Assembly (NCBI GenBank): GCA_944470555.2
Contig: OX104129.1
Span: forward strand, 43,991,998-44,055,997
Direction: 5' to 3'
Origin: Heterobilharzia americana
Taxonomy: Eukaryota > Platyhelminthes > Trematoda > Strigeidida > Schistosomatidae
Length of the DNA: 64,000 bases
Shown here: one piece after another, positions 26,538-38,229 of the stretch
Layout of the letters: each line of letters starts with the position of its first letter
Numbering within the stretch: position 1 is the stretch's first letter
Translations under genes and position numbers: made by a program
Notes under the pieces: generated by a model
The model's input: only the letters and a program-made list of their open reading frames with translations
Told to the model about the DNA's origin: nothing
Database searches by the model: none

Positions 26538-26642
26538 TGACAAACAAATCGGTCTTGTTTGTGATAAATACTATCAATGTGAAAAGTGTTTCAGTGAGGC
26601 TGGTGATGTAATTATTTTGGCGGATGAACCAAATCAGTCTAT
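26538..26642 (+). CDS. CBP: CBP exon: RING-like segment
   Basis: A 105 nt exon encodes 'CDKYYQCEKCFSEAGDVIIL' and 'ADEPNQS'. 'YxxCEKCF' matches the conserved 'YHFCEKCF' of vertebrate CBP. The extra residues 'NDKQIGLVCDK' before it appear longer than the vertebrate loop. It ends in AT|GTAAGC, splitting an Ile codon completed by the next exon. Confidence 0.9.
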
Positions 26643-26688
26643 GTAAGCTTCACATTTCAGTTTTCCAACTAACTAATGTTCTTTTTAG
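26643..26688 (+). other. CBP: 46 bp micro-intron
   Basis: GTAAGC to CTTTTTAG. Joining the flanks gives 'NQSIPIKRELFEKRKNN', colinear with the family's 'ISKDQFEKKKND' region just before the PHD finger. Confidence 0.88.
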
Positions 26689-27568
26689 CCCAATTAAGAG
26701 AGAACTCTTCGAGAAGCGGAAAAACAACGTGAAAGAAAAAGAGGAATTTGTTATTTGCGTTGAGTGTGGCAGACGGTGGCACAAAGTTTGTGCATTGCAT
26801 ATGAATGAAATATGGCCAAGCGGATTCGTTTGTCCTGGTTGTTTGAGAGAGCGTGGTATGAAGAGGAAAGAAAACCGGTTCACTGCAAAAAAGCTACCTG
26901 TTACACGCTTGAGCAATTTTCTAGAAAAACGCGTTAACGATTTCTTGAAAAAGAAAGAAGTTGGTACCGGAGAAGTCACTATTCGTGTGTTGGCGAGCTC
27001 TGACAAAGTTGTTGAAGTTAAGCCACTAATGCGTGCACGTTTTACTGAAAGTGGAGAACTTTCTGAGTCGTTCCCGTATCGATTAAAAGCTGTTTTCGCC
27101 TTTCAAGAAATTGATGGTCAGGATGTCTGCTTTTTTGGTTTGTACGTGCAAGAATATGGTTCAGAGAGTCCGCAACCCAATCGCAGAAGAGTTTATGTTG
27201 CTTATCTTGACTCAGTTTTCTTCTTTCGGCCGAAACAGTATAGGACGGATGTGTATCATGAGATTCTCGTTGGCTATCTTTTATACGCCAAAAGGTGCGG
27301 CTATGCGATGGCACACATTTGGGCCTGTCCACCTGGCGAAGGTGATGACTACATATTTCACATGCATCCTGCGGAACAAAAAATCCCCAAAGCCAAACGT
27401 CTGCAGGAGTGGTACCGTCGTATGCTTCAGAAAGCTATTATAGAAGGGATTGTAGTCGACTACAAAAATATCCTGAAAGATGCTCTAGATCATCAACTTG
27501 TCTCACCTACTGAAATCCCTTATTTTGAGGGGGATTTTTGGCCGAACACACTTGAAGATATTTTGAAA
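26689..27568 (+). CDS. CBP: CBP exon: PHD finger and HAT catalytic domain
   Basis: This exon completes the PHD finger ('CVECGRRWHKVCALHMNEIW', 'PSGFVCPGC') and encodes essentially the whole acetyltransferase domain. Recognisable blocks are 'VTIRVLASSDKVVEVKP', 'AFQEIDGQDVCFFGLYVQEY', 'RRVYVAYLDSVFFFRP', 'YHEILVGYLLYAKRCGY', 'AHIWACPPGEGDDYIFHMHP', 'QKIPKAKRLQEWYRRML' and 'YFEGDFWPNTLEDILK'. Residues known to matter for acetyl-CoA binding and catalysis are present: Asp of YLDS (27209-27211), Trp of IWACPP (27320-27322) and the Trp-Tyr pair (27410-27415). The domain therefore looks catalytically competent. Donor GTAAGT at 27569. Confidence 0.96.
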
Positions 27569-28389
27569 GTAAGTATACTAATCAATATTGTTTACTACCT
27601 TTGTTTGATGAATATAGCCGATATACAGCTTTGGCTTTTATTCTACAAAGACGTGCATCGATAAATAGTTTAGGAACAAACAATCTACTCTTGGTTGTAT
27701 TTTGAAATGTTCTGCTGGCTATTCGGTTATACGCCTAAGTGCAGATATTTACAACTCGAAGCGGAAATAAATTATAGATTAATTCACGTATAAATACTGA
27801 ATTTTCGGGTTTCTATTCAAAAATTCTATCTAATATAATTCTCAAGTGCAGATCACTTAAATTCCGATAAGTGTAGGTGTCGTCTATTGTCATTCACTAC
27901 TCTTTTATTTAATAAGACGGCCTACGAAGATTCATGTTTGTCATCAGAGGTGCGCTTTTACTCTGTACGTAAAGAAAGATTCAGTGCTCAATAAGATTAG
28001 TCCACTGTTGATTTCGAAATACTTCTGTTAACAAGCAACCGTTGAACATCGCCTCTAAATTGAATTATTTTACTTTCCGTTTTGGGGAGCGCAATTTCTA
28101 CAGCAGAGGGTAATCAGAAATGAGTACTATCTAAAAATGCACCATAAAGTTCATCGAAAATCTTTATTACACGTACAGTGTGGATGTTCGTACTAGTTAG
28201 TGTCCTCAAGGCGTTAGCTTGCTTCCACTTCATAAAGTGGTCTTAGGTTTTCAGATTGTCTGGAGCTAAAAGTGCCAAAGAAGATTCTGGTTGCATATTC
28301 GATAACTGAATTTGTGTTTCCATGAGACCCCTAGGGTTTGGGAATTTTAAGTATGCATATAAATCCTGACATTTCGCTTTCTTATTCAG
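27569..28389 (+). other. CBP: 821 bp intron after the HAT core
   Basis: GTAAGT to 'ttattcag'. Joining restores 'EDILK-ELEEEEARRRR', equivalent to the family's 'ESIKELEQEEEERK'. I see nothing else inside it. Confidence 0.9.
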
Positions 28390-30135
28390 GAACTCGAAGA
28401 AGAAGAGGCTCGTCGACGTCGTGAAGAGGCCATGGCTCAGGCTGAAGCTGAGGATGATGAGGCAGACTGTTCTAGCTCCACCAATGAAGGACTTTCTGGA
28501 GATCCTGATAAACGCAGTGGCAAAAAGAAGGCAAAGAAACGCAAGGGTAACAAAAAAGGCAATACATCTACTGCAAGTAAACGAAAACGTTTGGATGGTC
28601 CAATCGACGGTGCTGAAGAACTTTCACGTAAAGTGTATGATACTATGGAAAAATTAAAAGAAATATTTTTCGTAATACGTCTTCATAGACACAACTCGGC
28701 TGCCTCCCTCCCACCTACTACAGATCCAGATCAGCCTGTACATAGTGAATTAATGGACAGTCGAGATGCATTCCTACAGATGGCTCGCGAAAGACATTTG
28801 GAATTTTCATCATTGCGTCGTGCTAAGTACTCTTCTATGGTCCTGCTGTATGAATTGCACATGGAACTACGACAAAGCTTTATGTATAACTGTAATGTTT
28901 GTGGTGCGCAAATCGAAACTAGATGGCATTGTAATGAGTGCGAAGAGTATGATTTATGCTCTCGTTGTTACAAGACAGAAAACCACCCGCACCCAATGGT
29001 TCAGTATGGTCTCGGGATTGATGAGGATTCGGGCGCGAATGAGGAACCGGGTGATAGGCCTAGTGGTACTGGAACTACACCTGACCGTCGAAGCAGCATC
29101 GAGGGTTGTATTAGGTCTTTACTTCATGCATGTCAATGTAGAGATGCAAACTGTCGTATGCAAACATGTGCTCAGATGAAACGGGTGTTGTGTCACACCC
29201 GGAACTGTACCAAAAAAGCAACAAATAGCTGCTTACTTTGTAGACAGCTGTTATCTCTGCTGTGGCATCATGCTCGATGTTGTGAAGAGTCTAAGTGTCC
29301 GGTTCCTTTCTGTTCGAATATAAAGTACAGAGTAAAGCAAAAGCAATTACAACAGCGGTTGCAACAGAACAAGTTACTCAGACGTCGTATTTCAACAATG
29401 CATCGAGGATCTTTGCCCACCAGCGAGTCACAGCCTTTGACCCAGAACTGTCCTACTTCCGTAGTAGCATCTGCCTCTGGTTCTTTGAATCCGGGTAGCA
29501 TAAACTCAGTGCGTCAAACTCAGTCTCCAAACCATCCATCGTTGTCAACTAATCCAATAAGGAATACACAGTTGCCCACTCCTACTGCAAACTCGACGGA
29601 GAAACCTTCTGGTAACGCAACTCCAATGGGTTTCCAATCGCAAAATTCTCAGGTACAACAACAAGGTCCAGTGTTGCTCTCTGTAGGGAATTCCCAGTAT
29701 TCACATCCACCTCGAACTCCCGCCCCAGCTATTGTTTCTCAGGCCAACCAAGGTGCAGCCCCAAGACCGCCTGTTGTGTGCTCCTCAGTGATATCTTCTG
29801 GAGGTCGTGTCATTATGCAGCCCCCACTAAATACTGGTCCCACTCAACGCGCCAACCCTCCTGTCACTGTGTCCGTTACCTCAGGTTGGAGAGTTCGCCC
29901 AGTAATATCAGCGACTGCGCCTCAAAGTACTTCAAATCCATCCCCTAACCAGCAGATACAATCGCAGATACAGTCAGCGTCAGTAACATCAGCTCATTCA
30001 TCAATCCCTAATCCTATAAACAATCAAAAGCCAGTCATCACTAACAAGCCTACACAAGTTGAAATCGACCATGTTAGCCAGGTAATCAGCCTCATAAAAG
30101 CCACTGGAACTTCAAGCGATGAACAGAACCGTCGA
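28390..30135 (+). CDS. CBP: CBP exon: HAT tail, ZZ and TAZ2 domains
   Basis: It begins with an acidic/basic stretch ('ELEEEEARRRREE', then Lys-rich 'GKKKAKKRKGNKKG'), at the position of the HAT autoinhibitory loop-like segment. The HAT C-terminal part follows: 'KVYDTMEKLKEIFFVIRL', 'DSRDAFLQMARERHLEFSSL'. The ZZ zinc finger is 'CNVCGAQIETRWHCNECEEY' on to 'CSRCYKTENHPH' (28891-29015). TAZ2 runs from 'SIEGCIRSLLHACQCRDANC' to 'CPVPFCSNIKYRV' (about 29092-29330), with its HCCC zinc clusters intact. A long Ser/Pro/Gln/Asn-rich tail follows, ending 'VEIDHVSQVISLIKATG', likely the start of the NCBD-like region. Donor GTAAGT begins at 30136. Confidence 0.95.
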
Positions 30136-30633
30136 GTAAGTACCTTCTTATATGTCAAAGGGTTAATTTGTTGATTCTTGGTTTGATTTATACATAGTTT
30201 TTAAGGGCTGTAATTGGACTTTCGTAATAAGCGTTTTAGGTTCGTGGTTTGGAAAAAGGAACGACTGATGCTTATTAACGTCGGTCATTTCCACGCTAAG
30301 TTTAGTAATTATCAGCTGAACTTAGTCCATATTTATCACTGCAGCGTCTGTAAATAAAGATAAAACACGATAAAACAAGTTGATTCTTTCAGCTGTTGTG
30401 TTCACTGTGATAGGAGTTTTCCGATTTGTGTCTGCCCATCAGCATATTCTTCGACATCAATAGTAAATAAATGCACTTGGAGAAATTCACTTCAGATGTA
30501 ACAGACTACTATGACTAGTATGATGCTTAGTACGCTTCTTTCACGTAGTTCACGTAATTTAACGACTGGTCGTACGTTTAAGATTTTTACAGTGCATACA
30601 CATTAATAAATAGTGTTTTCAACTTCTTTACAG
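30136..30633 (+). other. CBP: 498 bp intron
   Basis: GTAAGT to 'cttctttacag'. It splits the presumed NCBD; nothing else recognised inside. Confidence 0.85.
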
Positions 30634-31710
30634 TTTATTGCGTGGATCAAACGTCATCCTGAGTTTCATGCAGCATTTTTCGCCTTGCACTCTCAACATA
30701 AGCAGCAAGCCGAGTTGCGTGCTCAAGCAAGTCAAAGGCGTAGTACCACATCTAGCAATATGTCCGGCAGTTCATCTCTATCTGCAAGTTTTCCAGCTTC
30801 GGTTTCCTCTGTTGTAACTTCTTCCATATCTGACGCTTCTCAATCTCTTTTGGGTTCTGGTGGTATGACGGGCAACGTTGTCATCGTTCCATCTTCCGTC
30901 TCTGCGAATTCGAATGTCCAGAATACAGGAATAAATAGAACACAAACCCCAAATGTGAACAGTCTTTCTACACCTATGTCATCTATGCCTGTTGTAACTG
31001 CTTCAGCATCTTTAGGTTCAACTCCTACGGTGGTGCATCAACCTGTTCAGTGGATTTCTATTCAGTCACCAATCACCACAAATCATCATCAACCTTTGAT
31101 TACTGGGTGTACTGCACAACCAATCCAAGCTGTACCGAACACTACAACTCTGCGCTTTCGAGCAGTTCCTGGTACTGCCACATTAGTTCAGTCGCAACCA
31201 CAGCAAGTACAACATTTTTATAATGCAGCACAGCTTGGTTCAGATCCTTCTTTTAGTTGTAGTGAATCCGGATCTAGTATGTTTGTTTCGGCCACTGGTT
31301 CTAGTATATTATCTGTGGGGAATCATCAGTCTCAAGTACTCAGTGCTGTTCCTCAACGTATAACTCCGGCCTCTGGCTCAAACATAACTACTCTGGGTCG
31401 TCAAACTTCTACACCACAAGCAGCTATTGTACACTTTAGATCACAGCAACACCAATCACTCAGTGGGACAGTAAATCCTATGCAACCTCATATAATACTC
31501 ACTAATACAACCGCTCCTGCTACAGTTCCTGCCCATCTTTCTCACCAGCCCCAACCACAGCTCGTTTCTGCTGCCTCGAGCGGCCGCCAGGTTGTCGCTT
31601 TAATGACTCATCAAAATATTTCTCACACTAATGTCACTGATCCAGGACTACCTTCTCGTGATCCTAGCTCCAGTAATTCTAATAACAATCTTGGTAATGG
31701 TATACAATGA
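30634..31710 (+). CDS. CBP: CBP terminal exon: NCBD-like helix and Ser/Gln-rich C-terminus
   Basis: The exon starts in frame with 'FIAWIKRHPEFHAAFFALHS', resembling the NCBD/IBiD helices of vertebrate CBP ('ILKSNPQLMAAFIKQR'), which bind p160 co-activators and IRF-type factors. The preceding exon's 'VSQVISLIKA' may supply an earlier helix. The remaining ~330 residues are low-complexity Ser/Thr/Gln/Pro/Val-rich sequence with no fold expected. The stop codon TGA is at 31708-31710. The NCBD assignment rests on one short match plus position. Confidence 0.88.
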   Translation, partial: FIAWIKRHPEFHAAFFALHSQHKQQAELRAQASQRRSTTSSNMSGSSSLSASFPASVSSVVTSSISDASQSLLGSGGMTGNVVIVPSSVSANSNVQNTGINRTQTPNVNSLSTPMSSMPVVTASASLGSTPTVVHQPVQWISIQSPITTNHHQPLITGCTAQPIQAVPNTTTLRFRAVPGTATLVQSQPQQVQHFYNAAQLGSDPSFSCSESGSSMFVSATGSSILSVGNHQSQVLSAVPQRITPASGSNITTLGRQTSTPQAAIVHFRSQQHQSLSGTVNPMQPHIILTNTTAPATVPAHLSHQPQPQLVSAASSGRQVVALMTHQNISHTNVTDPGLPSRDPSSSNSNNNLGNGIQ

Positions 31711-33729
31711 TGAAAAGCCTGCCTGTCTGTTTTAACTTCGCTTTCACGTTTGTTGGCTGTGTAAAGTACTTTTGAAGCTTTCTATGAGCTCACATGACAC
31801 GGTCATGTTTTCTGTGTCGTTGCAAGTGCTATTTGATTTGCCCCACAATCCACGGTTGGTTACATTTTTTATGATCTGCGAGCTCAAATGTCTATTCAGG
31901 GAGGGGAACTTGTTGATAAATGCTCCATATCCTTTCATCATAGCAGTTTTGTGTTTCGTTAACCTCTAACATCGCATTTATGTTAATCCAATGGAATGAA
32001 ATTTCCTCTTTGATTCATGAGTTTCTAAGCCAGTTGTGTGCATTCTCTCACTCTGTTCCGGTGGTCATTTGCTCTGTTTAGTTTCTGCGCACATTATTTT
32101 GATACGTTTTGTAGCAACCCCTCCCTGCTTGACAGTGCATGCACACTTAACGAGTTCACAATCCACAAGGATATTCAAATTATTTTTCTTTTTCTTCAGT
32201 TTCTATTTCTTGCGATCTTTAGAACAAGTTTCCTACTTTATCAGATCCTGACCAAATCCAGTGTTAAGGAGTGATTTGTTTACTTTTAGATTCAAAATTT
32301 GTTTCTTATCTGAATTTATCAGCTTATCGTACTTCTATGGTGCATAGTTTTGCCATCTTCAGCTTGTTTCATCAAATCAGGTTGAAGTTTGTTGAATATT
32401 TATCACTGTATACATTTATGCCAGAGTTTCAGAACAGGCTTGAGTGCGCCTATATTCGTTCAGAATTCCAAGAAATAGTTAAACATCGCCTTCGTTTCTA
32501 AACTTGGTCAGAGCTTCGGAGTAATATAGACCTGTGTATATAGCCGTAATTGTTAATTTTTCGAATACCTCCCTCTGCTGCCTAGCTTTGTACATGCTAA
32601 ATTTACTTTGTGCAGTTAATACGTTTTCTTCCCCTTGTCAAATCCCCTCATAGTTTAGTGTAGTAATATTGCTTGTGTACATGCTTTTAAGATCCGGTCT
32701 GTTGTCTTTTTCACTCTGTACTCTGGTATGACACTAATTATCTTCAACTGTCTTTGTACGCATGATATGCGCCTGCTAATAGGTGACCCTCGAAAGTACT
32801 TCATTCTGTCTTTGTAAATTATTTTCTCTTTTTATTAAGAGTTCTATTGTTTATCATAACTTTTTATGAAGTGGGAAATCTGGGTATCTTAAGTGTTTGT
32901 GATATTCACTGATTACTTTATCTTACTGTAGCAAAAGTAACGGTTGCTCGTGCCGTCCAGGTGTTTGCGTTGAGTTTGTCTAGTAGCTCTTGTAGTTCAA
33001 GGAATGTTAATTTAACATTCAAAGATTTCAAGCCCCAATATTGTGTAACTGCTCCTAGACAGCAGCAAGAAATCTACAGTCCGTTGTTAACTGGTGCCGT
33101 ACAACTGAGAGTAATCTCCCCCCACTTGTATGTAGCTTAGTTGCTCTCTCATGTTAGTATGTCGATTTAAATAAGAAGGATTTTCTTATGAACCGCCACA
33201 AGTATGAGCGGTCTCTTAACTCCAACCAACTGCACTTGTCACCATAATGAAAGGGTAGTGTATACGTTATGGGGTTATTTTGAAACTGATTTTAAGCGGT
33301 AGGTTTCGTGTCGTCTGGTGTCACGCTTTTTAAGGCTCCCTTCAGCTAATTTTCTCTAATCAAAGAAGTTCTACATCCACTGATATCATTTGTGTGCCAA
33401 CGTGAATTGCAGCAACTCAAACATACTACTACCAGGTCCACTTTGATATAGATTAACTGATATCACCCGTTAGGTTCCTTCCTCGTGGAGTTGAGGACTT
33501 GTTTAGTTTGGGTGACTGTCTCGTGTTAGTGTTGGTAAGCACTCTAGTCTTAGGATATTTAATAACCTAAAAATAGGATTTCATAGGAGGAAAAACGTTT
33601 TCTCTAAACATTACTAAAGTTGGTCTTTTGCGGTGATTATTGCCACCTTGACATAATTGTCTGGCTTATATGGCAGAATAACCTAACGGGTTAAGTTAGC
33701 TGCAGCATCTGTTGAATTGCTGGTTGAAC
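31711..33729 (+). other. Downstream flank of CBP, presumed 3' UTR at its start
   Basis: T-rich sequence follows the stop codon. Open frames on both strands are short and without motifs. No canonical AATAAA was noticed close behind the stop, so the transcript end cannot be placed. Confidence 0.4.
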
Positions 33730-36700
33730 GGGATGTTTCTCGCTGATTTTGTCTGCCCTATGGGGAAAGGGAAGTCCGGTAAGGTCGGTTCCAACAGTAG
33801 TGCATTCCTCCGCACCTTATTTTAACACAAGCGGTACAGGTTTTTTTTTACCGGGGTTAGCACCCCGAAACCTTCATCTAACAACCCTGTGTGACAGGCC
33901 TCACGCAGATATCTCGTGAGCTTCGGTCATGCGAAGCTATCCCTTTTATGTACTTCCCATCAATAATTCTCGCGGTGTGAGCAACTGAGAAGTATCAACA
34001 TACCCTTTTCACCGTTAACTCCTACCTTACTTTAAGCCTCGTATAATTTCCTGAAGTATCACCCTGCAACCGTTACTGTTGATCCTAACTAGCTCAATTC
34101 CTTCCTCATCCTCCTAGAACGCCAGAATCAATTTCACATATCTTACGACGTCTGGATCCACTGCTGACCCGGATAACAGGTCTCACTTGCTAAGATTTCG
34201 GAATCTCAAGTCTTGTATGGATGCTGTATTTCTTAGTTATACGTACAGGACTCATGTGTGGCTACACACGTGATGTAGCCCAGCTAATGCAATCATTCTG
34301 CGAAATTCACTTAGCAAGTATTTGGAGATCCAGGGGTTACCGTGAATTTGCTGGTGTGCATAGTATTAAGTTGCAGAACAGAAGCATACTTCTTGTCATG
34401 CTACTACGGCGGTTTCGTATACACTATTCGAATGGACGAATCTGTGAGAACTAGGAAACATCGTGAAATTAGCCTGAACTCATTCGTAATTTCCATTTAC
34501 ATAGACTTCCGATCAAATTATACGAAGAGTGAATTCTATCAAAAGTTGTCAATTGGTTGCCTAAAACAAAGCATTCAGGTTTGGTCATAACAGTAGAAGC
34601 TGAGTCAATCCCAAAGGCATCTTGGAGGTATCTATGGGATCCCATACAAACAAAATGATGATCCTCTCTTACGATTTCAATCTGATAACCACTTATTTCT
34701 GTCTAGCACTAACTTCGGGTATGAGGAGAGAGGCTTTTGTTGTCCGCTAACATTGAACCAACGATGGACGCGGATAGATCATACTGCTATAGGTCATCGG
34801 TGTAGGAAGTCTTGAGGGTTTCTGGACTGCCTGTTTGGACTACAATCATGCGTTAGTATGAGCACGTTTACGTTTGCACCTTACTGGTCACAGGCAGCAA
34901 TGAAGCCTGTACTTACTCGACCAGGAGATGAAGACGACAAGTGTATATTTAAGGAGATAGTGAAGCCTTTATTTGAGTATGGGTAAAATTCTTCTCCTGA
35001 TGAAGCCTGGTATGAGATTCAGTTTGCTGTGGAAATATCAGCAAAGGCAGTTAGTAATCTACATCGAGGCGTTGGTAGAAGCCAGTAGATTTGCGCAACC
35101 TAATCCGAACCGATGGGTGCAAGGAGACTCATTGCAGATGGCTCTGGCCGCGAAGAGGAGCGAAAGCAACTGAAACATGAATTGACCAGGGTTCTTAGCA
35201 ATGACTGTCCGGTAATGGGCGATGAAGGCGAAAGAAATGGGGAAGACATAGTGGTTAGTTTGTACTGGGTAGGATTTTAGATTTATTGAAGGGGGGGGGA
35301 ACTAGCAAGAAGAGGCTGATTACTGAGATCACTATTCCTTGATAATTTCTCACAACGGGTGGCTGTAATGTTGGAGAGCAGTTTAACTTGTCTACAGCCA
35401 CGATTTAGTTGCTTAGCTTTCGGCCCGTGCTCGCATGGAAGGTAGTTCTTGGCTTCCGAATTCCACTGCAGTAGGGGGACTGTTTCTAAGGTGAAACCAT
35501 ATATTCCAGCGGGATCTGACTTTTGCCCACCAGAAGTTTTCCATAGCTGCACGTAGAAAGTTACTTAGTGAGGTAATCGACGTACTAAGTGTGAAAATCA
35601 GAACTAGACCAATTATGTTGATCTGGATTACGTGTAATCACAATTTATAAGAAATCGGAGATTCCCCGCCACAAACATCACATGGTTGGTTCGACCAAAA
35701 TCGTCCCCAAGATCCCAGAGTCCCTAATTATCCAGTGCTAGGCCGGGACTTGAGAACACGAAACTGGGGAAACAGTTTTCAGGCAAGGATCAAGGTACAT
35801 CGACCGAATCTTCACCCTTTGGGGGGGGGGGATATTGTGACACATGTTTACTGACCGTCAGCCGACACGTGTGTTTACTGAAGACTAGAGATTAATTCCC
35901 AGGTCACCTGGCTGACTTGCAAAGGACGGGTCCTGTTAATCGAGGACTGATGAAATACAAACTTTTGGTCGCTTTTAGCAAAAGTATGAGTATGTTTGAT
36001 ATGCTTTTGGCAACTGTCGTATTTAAGATGCTGCTTCAAGACTCGTCTATAGCTACTCCAGTCTTACGGATAGAAAGCTATATGGTGCTATGAGTTGACC
36101 ACTTCACTTACTTTGGAGTTGCATCAGCTTGAATGGGCGCTGACAAAATCTCAGCTCGGATACAGAAGATCCATTCGGTAATTTCCAATTTGTGGCACCT
36201 CTGGCACCAGCAAGACATCTGATTACATATTAAAGGACGGGTATGCAGTGCGTCCCATTTAAGCGGCTAAGATACATGACCACTGGAAGTGGGTGTGAGG
36301 GTATGGTTTCTGATGACAGGTATCTTTTCAGCATTGATAACGTGTTGTAGAATCATCTTGTCAGCAATGCCGAGGTTAGGCATAGAGTAGTAGGTGGGGA
36401 AGGTTAGTCAACCGCTGCTTGTCAACCTTCAGTGACTGAAGTGAATTGAACATATGTTGCCCGAGTACCCCACGGCCTGTCTCGACGTACGACGCTAGTT
36501 GAAGTAAGAACTGGATGAAGGGAGGTCGAAACACGATTTCGCATGAATTTATAATGTCTTTGACTTTCAGTCTCAGCCTTGAGAGGTTAAGATTATCTGT
36601 TCTGGGTCCTCGAGATGGTAGTAATTAACGGTTGGAAAGGCTTGATGTTGTAGCTGAAAATCGATCACAATGACATGTATGGATGTATGCATTCTCTGTC

Positions 36701-36855
36701 ATCTTTAAAGTGCTGGCTATTCTCGTTAACCATCGATTTATTTTCTCAACTGTCATACGCTTGTTGACCTCGGTGTCATGTTTTTCTGGCCATTTGTTGC
36801 TTGTGTGGCGTTGCAACTTGAATTGATGTACTTTTGTGTCGGGTTCTACGTTGAT
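33730..36855 (+). mobile_element. Decayed RTE (SR2/Perere-3-like) retrotransposon with internal deletion
   Basis: The start is approximate. 34830-35180 translates to linker-like residues between endonuclease and RT ('WTACLDYNHALV', 'NPNRWVQGDSLQMA'). The central RT core is missing or unrecognisable (about 35250-35970; it includes G-runs at 35292 and 35821). 35970-36250 resumes with RT C-terminal blocks: 'FDMLLATVVFKMLLQDSS', then 'VDHFTYFGVASA' and 'ISARIQKIHSVISNLWHLWH'. The last part ends in the tail 'ttctacgttgat' at 36855. Many stops and frameshifts show a dead copy. The last ~265 bp nearly match the copy in the CBP intron. Confidence 0.75.
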
Positions 36856-38229
36856 TTGACTTTTTCGCTACGCTTTTTCTGAACAATACTGCTTCTCTGG
36901 ACAGTGAAGAATCCAATTACGTAACCTATAGCTTAGAGGATTGGAAGTATATTCAGGACTGAGTGTTAGCATTTATCAGCCTGTTATAAGTAAGACTGTT
37001 CAGTTAAACGTTGTAAGAAATCTCATCGATAACTGTTTGAAATCCTACTTATGAAATCACTGGACAGTCTGTTATATGAAAGTAATACTGAAGATTGTAA
37101 GCTCGTGTTGCATTTCAATGACAAAATATTCGCCATTAGATGAAATATAATATTAAGCTTCGGTGTCTTCAAGGATGATCCTATTTCCAATTCATTTTTA
37201 TTACTGATGCCCATCAACTTTGTTACCTAGATATCGATACTGGAAATAGGGTAAATAAGATATCTAAATGAGTAGCACTTCATAGTTTCAATACTTTACA
37301 GGCGAATAGAAGCCTTTCTGATCAGAACAAAAAAAAGTTTTATCAACTCACTATCTCATCAAAGGATATTTTCTTGTTTATGGCACTTTACTGAAATGTC
37401 AGCTTCATAGAAAGCATCAGATGCCTTTTCCTGATCTTTGCCAACTCAATAGAGAAAAATCAAACTTTTATTAAGTTGATTGTTTTTGTCACGGATATCT
37501 AGATTAGCAAGTATTATGTTTGTAATCAGGGGAAGGTTCCTGCATAAATAATCAAACTTCAGTGAGTATTATAGAGAATGCATTCTCTGAGCAAATCCTG
37601 ACGGTCTTTTTCTGAAAGAATAACTGCTTCTTACCAACGACCAGTTATGTAATTTCTGACATCCACAGTAATCTTTTATGTATGATCAAATCTAACGAAT
37701 GATATCTCTTGATTTAACTGTGGTCAAGAATTATGATTTATCCTCTTTTGTTTGGAATGTTTCGTGGCACCATCTCATATTCCAAGTGCCATTTCCTCTC
37801 TTTTTACAGCTTTAAGATTGGTGTGTTGAATGAGTAGGAAATCATGCAAGTTTACAACAGTCTTTGGTTTGAGTGATCATTTAGATAATGATCACTCCAC
37901 TTTCCCAAAGAGCAACATCTTTTCTGATAAGTTGGTGGTCAAAGATATTCTTACACAGGTACGAAACCTCAACCGGTTTTCGCTAAGTAGCATCACTTGT
38001 AGCGTCACGTATGTATCAAAATGGTTGAGTTTCGAACTTGTAACGAAGCAGTAATTCATCCTATTTTCGGCTAAGCAGTCTGATTAATAATGTAGAAGTT
38101 AGGCGCGTATTTTCAGGTAAAGGAAATTATTCAGTGGATAAGGCTCTAAACCGTTGACTAAGGTGATTAAAATGTGCGTTTTATATTCTGAAATATCATA
38201 CAACTAAACATGGTTTGCCAAGTGGATCA
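36856..38229. other. AT-rich intergenic DNA with one exon-like segment
   Basis: No gene is supported. The only coding-like piece is 37810-37958, listed separately. Confidence 0.4.
37810..37958 (+). other. Exon-like open segment, unrecognised
   Basis: It is bounded by a good acceptor ('ctctttttacag', ending 37809) and a possible donor ('cacag|gtacg' at 37959). An in-frame TGA directly precedes the ATG at 37830, so it would be a first coding exon ('MSRKSCKFTTVFGLSDHLDN', ending 'VVKDILTQ'). I do not recognise the protein. It could be a chance frame or a pseudo-exon. Confidence 0.2.

Larger units (their letters stand above)
17859..31710 (+). other. CBP: CBP/p300 family histone acetyltransferase gene (seven recognised exons)
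   Basis: This is the gene-level entry for the exons listed separately. CBP/p300 proteins are nuclear co-activators. They bind transcription factors through TAZ1, KIX, TAZ2 and NCBD, read acetyl-lysine with the bromodomain, and acetylate histones and other proteins with the HAT domain. All these modules appear here in canonical order. Joining the exons at consensus GT/AG sites keeps one frame except for one base in TAZ1. From ATG 17869 the product is about 2,100 residues, shorter than vertebrate CBP (about 2,440). Approximate positions: NR box 125-129, TAZ1 199-286, KIX 389-470, bromodomain 690-795, RING/PHD 800-920, HAT 935-1155, ZZ 1331-1372, TAZ2 1398-1485, NCBD-like about 1745-1770. Introns are 6,096, 38, 32, 46, 821 and 498 bp. 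Schistosomes are known to carry two CBP paralogues; I cannot tell which this is. Confidence 0.95.

Noticed and set aside
26624..26688. Reading the HAT exon from 26624 without splicing
   Set aside because: The residues before 'PIKRELFEK' come from intron sequence; splicing gives continuity with the preceding exon.
28421..29179. Alternative + strand frames over the ZZ/TAZ2 exon
   Set aside because: Out-of-frame shadows; the conserved domains are all in the 28390 frame.
35283..35552. Minus-strand 89-codon frame as a gene
   Set aside because: Lies inside the decayed RTE copy, no domain, flanked by a G homopolymer.
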